Below, in pieces: positions 1 through 10,066 of a stretch of 64,000 bases of DNA. A model generated the notes under the pieces. The model had not been told where the DNA came from, searched no databases, and was given only the letters and a program-made list of their open reading frames with translations. Within the stretch, counting starts at the first letter, position 1. The number at the start of each line of letters is the position of its first letter. The position numbers and the translations under genes are program-made. The stretch is from Acidobacteriota bacterium. GTDB taxonomy: Bacteria > Actinomycetota > Actinomycetes > Actinomycetales > Microbacteriaceae. The DNA lies in assembly GCA_019351995.1 (NCBI GenBank), contig JABBOD010000005.1, positions 24,841-88,840 on the forward strand. Direction: 5' to 3'.

Positions 1-572
1 GACAGCGCCCCGGCCAGCAGGCCGGCGATCCCCGCGAAGAGCACGGTGGAGGCCGGAACCCCCGTCGCCCCGATCCCGAGTACGAGCGCGAGATTGCTGA
101 CCAGTCCATCGTTGGCACCGAAGACCGCGGCACGAAACGATCCGGCGAGCCGGGTGCGACCGCGGGCAGCGAGACCGCGGAGCACCTCACCGTGAATGCG
201 CTCGTCCGCTGCCATCGAATCGGAGGCATCCGTGTCGTCGTCGTAGGGAGAGCGGGCTTCGGCCCGCTGTGCGAGGGCCAGCACGAAGAGCGAACCGAAG
301 TGCCGGGCGAGGAAGGCGAGCATCCGGGTGCGGATGTCGCCGTTGAGGGGCTTCCCGACATCGTCGCCGAGCAGAGCGAGCCAGTGCGACTCGTGGCGTC
401 CCTCCGCCTCGGCGAGGCCGAGGAGGATCTCCCGCTCCTGCCCCGTCTTCCGCTCCGCCAACTCGCGGTAGACGGCGGCTTCGGCCCGCTCGTCCGCGAG
501 GTAGCGGCGCCACCGGGTGATGCTCATCTCGCGCGCATCTCGCGCGGGGGTTCGGGAACTGCTCGTCGCCAT
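1..572 (-). CDS. VIT1/CCC1 family membrane protein with ferritin-like N-terminal domain (3' end outside window)
   Basis: The gene runs off the left edge; about 190 N-terminal codons are present. Residues 15-115 are helical, with a ferritin/rubrerythrin-like pattern of Glu and His (YRELAERKTGQE, then EAEGRHESHW), followed by the VIT1/CCC1 signature AVFGANDGLVSNLALVLG and the start of a Gly/Ala-rich membrane segment. Such proteins combine a rubrerythrin-type di-metal helical domain with a Fe/Mn transporter of the vacuolar iron transporter family; the substrate here is inferred. The ATG at 572 is the first in-frame start before the helical domain. A second VIT1 protein without the ferritin domain lies at 46512-47255. 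Confidence 0.85.
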   Translation of the reverse strand, partial: MATSSSRTPARDAREMSITRWRRYLADERAEAAVYRELAERKTGQEREILLGLAEAEGRHESHWLALLGDDVGKPLNGDIRTRMLAFLARHFGSLFVLALAQRAEARSPYDDDTDASDSMAADERIHGEVLRGLAARGRTRLAGSFRAAVFGANDGLVSNLALVLGIGATGVPASTVLFAGIAGLLAGAL

Positions 573-590
573 GAATCTCTCCGCGGGGAA

Positions 591-1538
591 CTACTCCCCT
601 GTGTCGCCCTCAGCGTAGCGAAGGCGCCAGGAGCCACCCCAGCTCTGGCCGGGTTCGATCCAGCGCAGATCCTGACCGGAGTTGAGGGCGTTCGGTGGCG
701 CGGTCATCGGCTCGATCGCGATGGCGTCGATCAGCTTCCCGCCCGTGGGGAAGACGCGGGTGGTGAACACCTGCACGTAGCCCCATCCCAGGTCCTGGGA
801 GAGGGTGGTGCGGGATCCGTCTGGCGCCGTGAGCCAGGCGATGTCCCCGCGGCCGTCGGTCACGTTCACCGGCGAGAGCTGACCGAATGCGGTGTCGAGC
901 GTGAGGTCGCCGACGCGGGTCGGGGAGCGGAGGTCGGACGCGGTGCCATCGACCGGCACCTCGCCGATCGGGTCCATCCGCTCGTCCACCTCGAAGTAAC
1001 TCGCGGCCGGCACGGTGAGTTCCAGGTCGGCGATCGGCGAGTCCCCGACCCGAAGGTAGGAGTGCGTCCCGGTGGCGTATGGCGCACGGACCGCCGAGCG
1101 GTTGGTGACGCCATGGGTGCCGATCAGACCGTCCGGCGTGAGCTCGTAGCGCACCCAGGTGTCGAGCAGAAACGGCCAGCCGTGCTGCGGGAACACGGTC
1201 GCGGCCATGGTGACCGCGGCATCCGACCGTTCGGTCACGGTGTAGTCGGCGAACTGCAGAAGCCCGTGCAGCGAGCCGCCCCGTGCCGGCTCGGTGATGT
1301 CGAGTTGCTGTGTCGCGCCGTCGAGAACCCACCTGCCGGCACGCACCCGATTCGGCCATGGCGAGAGCACGATGCCGTTGCACATGGCCGGCGCCTCGTC
1401 GTCGGGGACGGGCTGGACGAGGTCGTGACCGTTGACGGTCAGCGAGCGGAGCACGGCAGCGATCGAGCCGATTTCGGCGCGAACGCCCGCCGCCTGGAGC
1501 ACGATCGGTCGTCCGCTCGGCAACAGGGTTTCCGTCAT
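591..1538 (-). CDS. Aldose 1-epimerase family protein (first of two tandem copies)
   Basis: A 315-residue protein of the aldose-1-epimerase (galactose mutarotase-like) beta-sandwich family. Visible family signatures are SPWPNRVRAGRW near residue 60, QHGWPFLLDTWVRYEL near residue 130, and the YATGTHSYLRVGD segment that carries an active-site His. The ATG at 1538 is preceded by GGAGG and overlaps the stop of the upstream paralogue by ATGA, so the two are translationally coupled. The family interconverts alpha and beta anomers of hexoses. Linkage to galT/galK and a DeoR regulator supports a role in galactose use, although the closest relatives are often annotated only as aldose epimerases. Confidence 0.85.
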   Translation of the reverse strand: MTETLLPSGRPIVLQAAGVRAEIGSIAAVLRSLTVNGHDLVQPVPDDEAPAMCNGIVLSPWPNRVRAGRWVLDGATQQLDITEPARGGSLHGLLQFADYTVTERSDAAVTMAATVFPQHGWPFLLDTWVRYELTPDGLIGTHGVTNRSAVRAPYATGTHSYLRVGDSPIADLELTVPAASYFEVDERMDPIGEVPVDGTASDLRSPTRVGDLTLDTAFGQLSPVNVTDGRGDIAWLTAPDGSRTTLSQDLGWGYVQVFTTRVFPTGGKLIDAIAIEPMTAPPNALNSGQDLRWIEPGQSWGGSWRLRYAEGDTGE

Positions 1539-2467
1539 CGGGAGCCTCCTGTCTGGCTGAAACGGAGGCCCCAGCTGCCATGCCAGGAGGCGCCGGGGGC
1601 GAGCTCGATGAGTCCGACGCCCGAGTTGAGCGCATTCGGCGGCGCGGTCATCGGCTCGAGCGCGATCGCAAGACCCGGTCCTCCGTGCGCGGCGTCCCGC
1701 GGGAACTGGGACGGCGTGTATGCCTGAATCCAGCCGAATGCCGGGTCGGCCCACAGTGTGGTGCGGCGACCGTCATCGGCCGTGAGCCACGCGACATCCG
1801 CCCGCCCGTCGATGTTGGCGAGCTCCCCGTATGCGGTGTTGAGGTCGAGCCCACGTGCCGGCACCCCGGCGCGCAGCTCGCCGTCACCGCCCGCTGGCAG
1901 TGCATGCGTCGCCACCGGGTTCAACCGATCATCGAGCTCGAGTCGACTCGCGCCCGTGATGGTGACGGTCAGCTCCTCCGAGGGGACATCGCCGACCCGC
2001 AGATACGGATGAGCCCCGACCGCCCACGGCGCCGGCCGCGGCGAGAGGTTCGTCGCCTCGTGCGTGACGGTCAGTCCCCCGGACTCGATCTGGTAGCGCA
2101 CCCGGGTGTCGAGCAGGAACGGCCAGCCGTGCTGCGGGGCAATCAGCGCCCTGAGGGTCAGGGATGCCTCGGTTTTCGCCACCAGCGCGTATCCGGTGTT
2201 GCGCAGCAGACCGTGGATCGCGTTCTGGAACTTCGGCTCGGTGACATCCAGCTGCTGTGGTTCACCGTCGAGCTGCCACAGCGCATCGCGGACCCGGTTC
2301 GGCCAGGGCGCGAGCACCATGCCGCACCCCATCGGGGCGACCACGTCGGGGCCGTACGGTTCGGTGAGCTGGACGCCGTCGACGCTGAGCGAGCGCAGCG
2401 CGGCGGCAAGGGCGGCGATCTCGACGCGCACGCCATCGTGATCGAGCGAGTACTGGGGACCGGGCAC
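1535..2467 (-). CDS. Aldose 1-epimerase family protein (second tandem copy)
   Basis: A 310-residue paralogue of the downstream gene, sharing LAPWPNRVRDALWQLDG, QHGWPFLLDTRVRYQIE, GAHPYLRVGD and the C-terminal LEPMTAPPNALNSG. The start chosen is GTG at 2467, eight bases after the end of the DeoR regulator gene; no strong ribosome binding site is visible there, so coupling to the regulator is likely. Tandem duplication of the epimerase suggests two sugar substrates or a split between anomerases of different sugars; that is inference. Same transcription unit as the DeoR gene and the first epimerase. Confidence 0.83.
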   Translation of the reverse strand: MPGPQYSLDHDGVRVEIAALAAALRSLSVDGVQLTEPYGPDVVAPMGCGMVLAPWPNRVRDALWQLDGEPQQLDVTEPKFQNAIHGLLRNTGYALVAKTEASLTLRALIAPQHGWPFLLDTRVRYQIESGGLTVTHEATNLSPRPAPWAVGAHPYLRVGDVPSEELTVTITGASRLELDDRLNPVATHALPAGGDGELRAGVPARGLDLNTAYGELANIDGRADVAWLTADDGRRTTLWADPAFGWIQAYTPSQFPRDAAHGGPGLAIALEPMTAPPNALNSGVGLIELAPGASWHGSWGLRFSQTGGSR

Positions 2468-2472
2468 GACGT

Positions 2473-3309
2473 TCAGCCTAGATCGCCCGGTTCGGCACTC
2501 ACGAGACGGGTGCCGGTTCGCGCCGCGAGTTCTCGGAGCGCGTCGGCGCCGGTGCCGGCCGTGACGAGCGTCCCGAACTCGGCGAGTCCCCCGATCAGGC
2601 CGAGGTGTCGTTGGCCGGCTTTCGATCCGTCGGCCACCAGCATCCTGGTGGTGGATGCCGCGAGCATCGCGCGCTTGACCTCCGCCTCGGCGAGGTTGAG
2701 GTTGGTCACGCGGCCGATGCCGTCCGGGCCGTCGGCGATGCCGTTGCAGCCGAGGATGGCCAGATCGACGTGCAGGCCGGCGAGGGTCGACTCCGCCAGG
2801 GGGTTGACGAGCGAATGCTGGAGCGGGCGCAGCGTTCCCCCCGTGACGACCACGGTGAAACGGGGAATCGCGGCCTCCAAGGCGAGCGCGATCGACAGAC
2901 CGTTGGTCACCACCGTGAGCTCGCTCAACTCGGACCGCCCGACGAGCGCGCGAGCGACCGCGAGCGTCGTCGAGCCGACATCGAGCAGGATGCTGCTGCC
3001 GCTGGTGACCAGCGCCGCCGCGCGACGACCGATGGCGCGCTTCAGCTCCGCGTCGCGTTCGGCCGTCGCCTCCACCGGCGACTCGCGCCCCTCCCGGGGG
3101 ACCGCCATCGCCCCGCCGTGGACTCGGCGGAGCGCGCCGGTCCGCTCCAGCGCGCTCAGGTCGGCTCGCAGCGTAACCGAACTGACCCCGAACAGCGCGC
3201 TGGCCTGGGCGACGCGCACGAACCCCTCGTCGGCGACCAGGACGGCGAGACGCTCGCGACGAGCCTCGGCGGGGAGCGCCTCGTGACGATCGGCGGGTGA
3301 CGGCGGCAT
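2473..3309 (-). CDS. DeoR/GlpR family transcriptional regulator
   Basis: A 278-residue sugar-responsive regulator: N-terminal DeoR-type winged helix-turn-helix at about residues 15-70 (RRERLAVLVADEGFVRVAQ, then GVSSVTLRADLSALE and the family's GALRRVHGGA), then a sugar-phosphate-sensor domain containing ILLDVGSTTLAVARAL and VVTNGLSIALAL. The ATG at 3309 has AAAGG six bases upstream and is preferred over the TTG at 3315. It is the first gene of a leftward unit with the two epimerase genes and is divergent from galT-galK, so it most likely represses both in response to a phosphorylated sugar. The inducer is not visible from sequence. Confidence 0.88.
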   Translation of the reverse strand: MPPSPADRHEALPAEARRERLAVLVADEGFVRVAQASALFGVSSVTLRADLSALERTGALRRVHGGAMAVPREGRESPVEATAERDAELKRAIGRRAAALVTSGSSILLDVGSTTLAVARALVGRSELSELTVVTNGLSIALALEAAIPRFTVVVTGGTLRPLQHSLVNPLAESTLAGLHVDLAILGCNGIADGPDGIGRVTNLNLAEAEVKRAMLAASTTRMLVADGSKAGQRHLGLIGGLAEFGTLVTAGTGADALRELAARTGTRLVSAEPGDLG

Positions 3310-3316
3310 CCACAAC

Positions 3317-3360
3317 CTTTCGATAGCTTTCTTAAACGCAAGCGCTGCTTTCGGTATCGT
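3317..3360. promoter_or_regulatory. Divergent promoter/operator region between DeoR gene and galT
   Basis: Three CTTTC-containing elements (3317 CTTTCGATA, 3327 CTTTCTTAAA, 3348 CTTTCGGTATCG) lie in the 58-bp gap between the divergent starts. On the plus strand TATCGT at 3355-3360 looks like a -10 box, with TTAAAC at 3332-3337 a 17-bp spacer upstream. The GTG of galT follows the -10 by only 7 nt, implying a leaderless transcript. DeoR-family operators commonly consist of short direct repeats, so these elements are candidate sites; binding is inferred. Confidence 0.5.
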
Positions 3361-3367
3361 AATCGAT

Positions 3368-4512
3368 GTGATTCAGGCACTCAGCGGCGGCATCGTCCGC
3401 CGCGACACGCACCTCGCCGACGGGCGCGAGCTGTTCTACTTCGATGACGCCGGCACCGCGCTCGGCCCCGACCGAGCGCTCGACACCCGCATCCTCGATC
3501 CGCGTCCCGAGACCGCGACGATGCGCCAGGACGTGCTGACCGGCGAGTGGGTCTCCGTCGCGTCAAGTCGACAGAATCGCGTCTTTCTCCCCCCGGCCGA
3601 CCAGGATCCGCTCGCCCCTCAGACCGCAGCAAATCCGAGTGAAGTCCCCGCGCTGTACGACGTCGCCGTGTTCGAGAACCGCTCCCCGTCGTTCGGGCCG
3701 GGGCTGGCCGCCGAGGTCGGCGCGGTCGGCGCGGTCCGCGCGAGCGATCCGCCACGCGGTCTTGACGACCTCGATGAACTCGGACTCGGACGCACCCGCA
3801 GCTCGGTCGGCCGCTGCGAGGTGGTGTGCTTCAGCCCCGAGACGAGCGGCTCCTTCGGCACCCAGAGCGAGACGCGCGCGCGCACCGTCATCGAGGCATG
3901 GGCGGATCGGACGGCAGCGCTGTCGCAGCTGCCCGGCGTCGAGCAGGTGTTCCCCTTCGAGAACCGCGGGGAGGCGATCGGCGTGACGTTGCACCATCCG
4001 CACGGGCAGATCTACGCGTATCCGTACATCACGCCCCGCACCACCCGGTTGCTCGACTCCATCACGCGCACGGCGCCCGACCTCTTTCAGCGCATCCTCG
4101 ACAGCGAGCGCGACGGCCCCCGAGTCGTCCTCAGCGGCGAGCACTGGACCGCATTCGTGCCCTTCGCCGCCCGCTGGCCGATCGAAGTGCATCTGCTCCC
4201 GCATCGGCACGTGCCCGACTTCGCGGCCACGAGTGTCGAGGAGCGTGACGAGCTCGCCGCGCTCTATCTGCAACTGCTGCGCGGCATCGACGCGGTCTAC
4301 GACACGCCGACTCCGTACATCGCCGCGTGGCATCAGGCTCCGGTCAACCGGGGACGCGATACGGTGCGCTTGCATCTCGAACTGACCTCGCCGCGGCGGG
4401 CCGCCGAGCGGCTCAAGTACCTGGCGGGTTCCGAAGCCGCGATGGGAGCCTGGGTCGGCGACATCCGGCCAGAGGATGCTGCCGAGAACATCAGGAAGGC
4501 GATCGACAGGGT

Positions 4513-4516
<4 letters not shown>
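3368..4516 (+). CDS. galT: Galactose-1-phosphate uridylyltransferase
   Basis: Leloir pathway enzyme exchanging UMP between UDP-glucose and galactose-1-phosphate. The 382-residue protein has the family hallmark FENRGEAIGVTLHHPHGQIY: the central HPH (about residues 209-211) carries the histidine that forms the uridylyl intermediate. The C-terminal half has the EVHLLPHRH segment typical of the HIT-like fold. The start is GTG at 3368 directly after a -10-like box. Its stop overlaps the galK start (ATGA), so the two are coupled. Confidence 0.95.
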
Positions 4517-5684
<1,168 letters not shown>

Positions 5685-5685
<1 letters not shown>

Positions 5686-6434
5686 TGATGAGGCCCGCAC
5701 CGCGATGCGTCGCCGTCGCCGTGCTCCTCGCGGCCTCGATGGCACTCACCGGGTGCGCCCCGCAGACCGGCTCGACCGCGAAGGCGAGCCCGTCGACCTC
5801 GGCTGCGCGCCGCGCACCGAGCGCAACACCGACGCCGACGGCCACGCCGCTTCCCGCCGATGTGCTGTTCCGCATCAGCGTCGTCGCGACGGCGGGGAGC
5901 GGCGCGACGGCGCTGCTCACCGAGACCGTTCATACGCCGGTCGCCGCGACCACGAACCAGGCGGCCGACGAGGCAGCACTCGACACCAACTGCGACGGCT
6001 GGCGATCGGCGTACACCCCCACGAAGTATCTGGTCGCCAACGTCGTGACGACCGTCACCTCGGGCAGTTGGGTCCCGGCCGACAGCATCGCCACCGACAT
6101 GGCCGCTTATCCGGTGTGGACCGGCGACCAGCGACCGTTCAGGGCCTTCTGCGGGACCGCGCTCCCCCTCATCCCCGGGATCGCGCGTGCCGTCTCCCCG
6201 GTCGGCGGTGGCCCGTCGGACTCGCAAGGCGGCTGGGCGATCTACCGCTACGGATTCAGCGTGCCGAGCGATGCCGCCGGAAGCGGTGCAACGGCGGGCG
6301 CCACGAAGGTCGTGCTCAGCGCGTGCGCGATCCAGCTCGGATCGGCGGCACGCGCCAGCGTGTTCGCCAGCACCTGGGCCGCCTCCGCCGCCACCGCCAC
6401 CGCCACCAGCTGCACCGCTGGCGGCACACAGTAG
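5685..6434 (+). CDS. Putative secreted lipoprotein of unknown function
   Basis: The 249-residue product has a classical lipoprotein signal peptide (positively charged MRPAPR, hydrophobic core, lipobox LTGC near residue 26) followed by a Ser/Thr/Pro-rich linker. The rest contains two or three Cys that could pair after export (NCDGWRSAY, FCGTALP, LSACAIQ). The start overlaps the galK stop by one base (TGATG), suggesting cotranscription with the galactose genes. I do not recognise a named domain. It might be a surface protein linked to sugar uptake, but nothing in the sequence shows that. Confidence 0.7.
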
Positions 6435-6458
6435 CCGCGTCGGGGGCAGGATGGGGGC

Positions 6459-7082
6459 ATGATCGCCGTTCAGACCGTCACGGAACTCGAGAGCATCGTC
6501 GGAGCTCCCTCCCCGCGCGCCGCCGCGAAAGTGCGGGCAGCACTCGCCGGGGTCGACCGCGAGTGGCTGGCGGCATCGTCGCTGTTGTTCATGGCGACGA
6601 CCGACGATCGGGGCAATCTCGATGTGTCACCGAAAGGTGACCAAGCCGGATTTGTCACAGTTCTGGATGACACCACCCTCGCGATCCCCGATCGCCCGGG
6701 AAACCGGCGCGCCGACGGCTTCCACAATCTGCTCGCCAACCCTCACATCGGGCTCGTTTTCCTGATCCCCGGGCGGGGCGACACCCTCCGCATCAACGGC
6801 CGGGCGACGGTCGTACGTGACGCCGAGTTCTTCGACGAGATGATCGTGCGTGGCCACCGACCCGATCTTGCGGTTGTGGTCGAGATCGATGAGGTCTTCT
6901 TCCACTGCTCCAAGGCGTTCCTGCGTTCGAAGGCGTGGGATCCTGCCGAATGGCAGCCGGGGTCGGCTCCCCGTCGGGCGGTCATCGCGCACGCGGTCGA
7001 GCGGCACGACGAATCGCTCGCCCAGCTCGACGAGTACTACGGCTCCGCTTCCTACGCCGACGGCCTCTACGGTCCTGCCTGA
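6459..7082 (+). CDS. Pyridoxamine 5'-phosphate oxidase-family (PPOX-type) flavoprotein
   Basis: A 207-residue protein with the split-barrel FMN-binding fold. Typical segments are LLFMATTDDRGNLDVSPKGD at about residues 45-65, then the DRPGNRRADGFHNLLANPHIG stretch and the INGRATVVRD strand. It resembles the MSMEG_1061-type PPOX flavoproteins of actinobacteria, whose substrates are mostly unknown. It stands alone between the galactose genes and the convergent folD. FMN binding is inferred from the family. Confidence 0.85.
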   Translation: MIAVQTVTELESIVGAPSPRAAAKVRAALAGVDREWLAASSLLFMATTDDRGNLDVSPKGDQAGFVTVLDDTTLAIPDRPGNRRADGFHNLLANPHIGLVFLIPGRGDTLRINGRATVVRDAEFFDEMIVRGHRPDLAVVVEIDEVFFHCSKAFLRSKAWDPAEWQPGSAPRRAVIAHAVERHDESLAQLDEYYGSASYADGLYGPA

Positions 7083-7099
7083 GTCGTCGCGAGCGGCGC

Positions 7100-7981
7100 T
7101 CAGCGGGCCGCGCGCTCCGCTGCCTCGACCACGTTGGCCAGCAGCATGGCTCGTGTCATCGGTCCAACGCCGCCCGGATTCGGCGACAGCCAGCCCGCGA
7201 CCTCGGCGACCTCGGGGTCGATGTCTCCCGAGAGCTTCGCCCTCCCGGACTCGGTCGTTCCCGTCCTGGTCACCCCGACATCGAGCACCGCGGCTCCCGG
7301 CTTGATCCAGTCGGGCTTCACGAAATGGGGGACCCCGATGGCGGCCACGACGATATCGGCGCGGCGCACCTCGGCGGCCAGATCGCGAGTGCGGGAATGG
7401 GTCAGAGTCACCGTGGCATCCACCCCTTTTCGGGTGAACACGAGGCCGAGCGGTCTGCCGACGGTGAGACCCCGACCGATGATCACGACGTGCTGGCCCG
7501 AGATCGGAACCTCGTGGCGGCGCAGCAGCTCGACGACGCCCGCCGGGGTGCACGGCAGTGGGGAGTCCAGCTCGCCCTCGACGCCGAGCACCAGGCGACC
7601 GAGGTTGGTCGGGTGCAGGCCGTCGGCATCCTTCGCCGGGTCGATGAGTTCGAGCATCGCGTTCTCGTTGATGCCGGCCGGCAGGGGCAGCTGCACGATG
7701 TACCCGGTGCAGTTCGGGTCGGCGTTGAGGCCCGCGATCGCGGCCCGCACCTCGGCTTCGGATGCCGTGGCCGGCAGATCCATGCGGATGGAGGCGATCC
7801 CGACCTCCGCCGAGTCGCGGTGCTTGCCCCCCACGTAGCTCAGCGATCCAGGATCCTCGCCGACCAGCAGCGTCCCGAGCCCCGGAACGATGCCCTTCTC
7901 ACGCAGCGCCGCGATCCGCACCGCGAGTTCACCCTTGATCGCGCTCGCGGTCGCGAGCCCGTCAAGCACCTGTGCGGTCAC
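7100..7981 (-). CDS. folD: Bifunctional methylenetetrahydrofolate dehydrogenase/methenyltetrahydrofolate cyclohydrolase
   Basis: FolD interconverts 5,10-methylene-THF and 10-formyl-THF using NADP. The 293-residue protein has the family pattern: the catalytic YxxxK context in [15 protein letters not shown] near residue 50, [32 protein letters not shown] and the Rossmann-type [13 protein letters not shown]. The start is GTG at 7981, preceded by a purine-rich GGGAGAGGA. It lies 127 bp downstream of glyA on the same strand; both enzymes work on the serine/glycine one-carbon pool and probably share control by the ZTP riboswitch. Confidence 0.95.
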   Translation of the reverse strand: MTAQVLDGLATASAIKGELAVRIAALREKGIVPGLGTLLVGEDPGSLSYVGGKHRDSAEVGIASIRMDLPATASEAEVRAAIAGLNADPNCTGYIVQLPLPAGINENAMLELIDPAKDADGLHPTNLGRLVLGVEGELDSPLPCTPAGVVELLRRHEVPISGQHVVIIGRGLTVGRPLGLVFTRKGVDATVTLTHSRTRDLAAEVRRADIVVAAIGVPHFVKPDWIKPGAAVLDVGVTRTGTTESGRAKLSGDIDPEVAEVAGWLSPNPGGVGPMTRAMLLANVVEAAERAAR

Positions 7982-8108
7982 GTCCTCTCCCCCCTCCGCG
8001 AAGGTACGCGGTTATCCGTACTCTCAGCGCTGAAAGCGGCGCTGAACACGTACTCTCGCCGAGGTGCCGGACGGGCCGGACCGGCGGCGCGGGCGTGAGG
8101 CGCGCGCG

Positions 8109-9395
8109 TCATTTCCACGTCCCGGGCGAGGCCAGCCCCTCGTAGAGCGGGAACGCGCTCGCCAGAGTCGCCACGCGCGTGCGCAGCGCCGGCAGATCGG
8201 CATCCGGCATGAGCGCGAGCGCGATGATGTCAGCGACCTCGGTGAACTCGGCGTCGCCAAAGCCCCGCGTGGCGAGCGCAGGAGTGCCGATCCGCACGCC
8301 CGATGTCACCATCGGTGGGCGCGGGTCGAACGGTACCGAGTTCTTGTTGACCGTGATGCCGACCTCGTGCAGCCGGTCCTCCGCGTCTTTCCCGGTGAAC
8401 TCCGAGGTGCGCAGGTCGACGAGCACGAGGTGCACCTCGGTGCCGCCGGTCAGCACGTCGATGCCGGCGGCCCTGGCATCCGGAGCGATCAGACGCTCGG
8501 CCAGGATCTTCGCGCCGCTCAAAGTGCGCTTCTGGCGATCCACGAACTCCGGAGTCGCCGCGAGCAGGAACGCCGTCGCCTTCGCCGCGATCACGTGCAT
8601 GAGGGGACCGCCCTGCTGACCGGGGAACACGTTCGAGTTGATCTTCTTGGCCAGCTCGGCGTCGTTGGTCATGATGAAGCCGGAGCGCGGGCCGCCGATC
8701 GTCTTGTGCACCGTCGACGAGACGACGTGCGCGTGTGGAACAGGCGAAGGGTGCAGGCCGGCGGCCACCAATCCGGCGAAGTGCGCCATGTCGACCCAGA
8801 GCACCGCGCCCACCTCGTCGGCGATCGCCCGGAAGGCCGCGAAGTCGAGCTCGCGCGGGTAGGCGGACCAGCCGGCGATCAGCACGTGCGGCTTCACCTC
8901 CAGCGCTTTCGCCCGCACCACATCCATGTCGATCAGGCCCGTGTCGGGGTCGACCCCGTAGGCGTGCGCCTCGTAGAGCTTGCCGGAGAAGTTCAGCTTC
9001 ATGCCGTGGGTGAGGTGGCCGCCGTGCGCCAGCTCCAGGCCCAGGATGCGGTCGCCGGGCTTCGCAATCGCGGCCAGCACCGCGGCGTTGGCCGAGGCGC
9101 CCGAATGCGGCTGCACGTTGGCGAACGCGGCGCCGAACAGGCTCTTGGCGCGCTCGATCGCGAGATTCTCGACAATGTCGACGAACTCGCAGCCGCCGTA
9201 GTATCGCCGACCGGGGTAGCCCTCCGCGTACTTGTTCGTCAGCACAGAACCTTGCGCTTCGAGAACGGCGCGCGGCACGAAGTTCTCGCTCGCGATCATC
9301 TCGAGCGTGCTGCGCTGACGGGTGAGCTCGAGCTCGAGGGCCGCCGCGATCTCGGGGTCGACCACCGAGAGCGGGGAGAGAAACGTGTCGGTCAT
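8109..9395 (-). CDS. glyA: Serine hydroxymethyltransferase
   Basis: PLP enzyme converting serine plus THF into glycine plus 5,10-methylene-THF. The 428-residue protein contains [20 protein letters not shown], the [20 protein letters not shown] stretch, and the PLP lysine in [14 protein letters not shown] near residue 230. Most bacterial enzymes read THKTLRGPR here; the serine and isoleucine changes are mild. The translated start follows a leader with a conserved ZTP aptamer. Downstream is folD, and the two form a one-carbon unit. Confidence 0.96.
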   Translation of the reverse strand: MTDTFLSPLSVVDPEIAAALELELTRQRSTLEMIASENFVPRAVLEAQGSVLTNKYAEGYPGRRYYGGCEFVDIVENLAIERAKSLFGAAFANVQPHSGASANAAVLAAIAKPGDRILGLELAHGGHLTHGMKLNFSGKLYEAHAYGVDPDTGLIDMDVVRAKALEVKPHVLIAGWSAYPRELDFAAFRAIADEVGAVLWVDMAHFAGLVAAGLHPSPVPHAHVVSSTVHKTIGGPRSGFIMTNDAELAKKINSNVFPGQQGGPLMHVIAAKATAFLLAATPEFVDRQKRTLSGAKILAERLIAPDARAAGIDVLTGGTEVHLVLVDLRTSEFTGKDAEDRLHEVGITVNKNSVPFDPRPPMVTSGVRIGTPALATRGFGDAEFTEVADIIALALMPDADLPALRTRVATLASAFPLYEGLASPGTWK

Positions 9396-9433
9396 GGGGG
9401 TGCTCCTGAGTTCTGAACAGATGGATGTCTGTC

Positions 9434-9508
9434 ACAGCCCAGGCGTACGGCCGTTCCCAAGAAGTCGCTCCCTGATGGTGACCCATCCGAACGCCAGTCG
9501 CGACTCTC
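9434..9508 (-). promoter_or_regulatory. ZTP (pfl motif) riboswitch upstream of glyA
   Basis: Read on the minus strand, the leader contains GTCGCGACTGGCG, then a GGATGG...CCATC hairpin followed by AGGGAG, a linker, and the pseudoknot-side element CCGTACGCCTGGGC. This is the order and sequence of the pfl/ZTP aptamer: GACUGGCG pairing with CGCCUGGGC. Such aptamers sense ZTP/ZMP, which accumulates when 10-formyl-THF is short, and in actinobacteria often precede folate one-carbon genes. About 38 nt separate the aptamer from the glyA ATG, and no U-tract terminator is obvious, so control could be translational or use another mechanism. Confidence 0.85.
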
Positions 9509-9513
9509 TCACT

Positions 9514-10059
9514 CTAGAGGCTGGCGAGCACCTCGTCCACGGTCGTCAGCTCGATCAGGGGCGCGAAGAGCTCCATCGCCTCCAGCGCGCGCTGATGGTC
9601 CGACGCGGTACCACCCGCACAGGCATCCACTGCCAGCCGAACGTGCACCCCCGCGTCGGCGGCGGCGAGCGCCGTCGCGATCACACAGCAGTCGGTCGCC
9701 ACCCCCGCCACCACGATCTCGGATGCGCCCCCGACCGCCGCCGCCAGTTGCGGGTCCCACTTGCCGAAAGTCGACCGGGTCTCCACGTGCGGAGCGAGAT
9801 CCGCGAACGGCGGGGTCAGCGCATACAGCGGGTCGCTCTCCGGAACGAGCGCGAACGGCCACTGCTCGTAGTACCGGCCCCATGCCCCGCGTGGCTCGAC
9901 CGGCGCCACGAAGCGCGTGAACACCGAGCGGTCGCCGAATGCGGGCAGCAGCCGCTGGATGCCGGCCGAGGCACGCGCATACTCCGGAGCACACCACGGG
10001 CTCGATGGATCACCGAACACGGCCTGCATGTCGACGGCGACGAGCCAGGGCGCGCTCAT
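9514..10059 (-). CDS. Isochorismatase-family cysteine hydrolase
   Basis: A 181-residue hydrolase. It shows the triad of the family: Asp in VAVDMQAVF (residue 9), Lys in STFGKWDP near residue 100, and the nucleophilic Cys in GVATDCCVIATALAAADAG. Family members hydrolyse amides or enol ethers such as nicotinamide, carbamoyl compounds or ureidoacrylate; the substrate here is unknown. It starts 7 bp after the NCS1 permease gene, so it may act on the imported nucleobase or its breakdown product. Its stop codon is only 5-6 bp before the ZTP aptamer. Confidence 0.85.
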   Translation of the reverse strand: MSAPWLVAVDMQAVFGDPSSPWCAPEYARASAGIQRLLPAFGDRSVFTRFVAPVEPRGAWGRYYEQWPFALVPESDPLYALTPPFADLAPHVETRSTFGKWDPQLAAAVGGASEIVVAGVATDCCVIATALAAADAGVHVRLAVDACAGGTASDHQRALEAMELFAPLIELTTVDEVLASL

Positions 10060-10066
10060 CAGCCGG

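Noticed and set aside
192..1727. Long plus-strand frame of 511 codons opposite the epimerase genes
   Set aside because: It is antisense to two clear aldose-1-epimerases and has the low-complexity Arg/Gly/Val composition of a high-GC shadow frame.
7982..8108. Possible second riboswitch between glyA and folD
   Set aside because: Only short repeats (GAGAGTACG twice and CAGCGC arms) are visible, with no match to a known aptamer.
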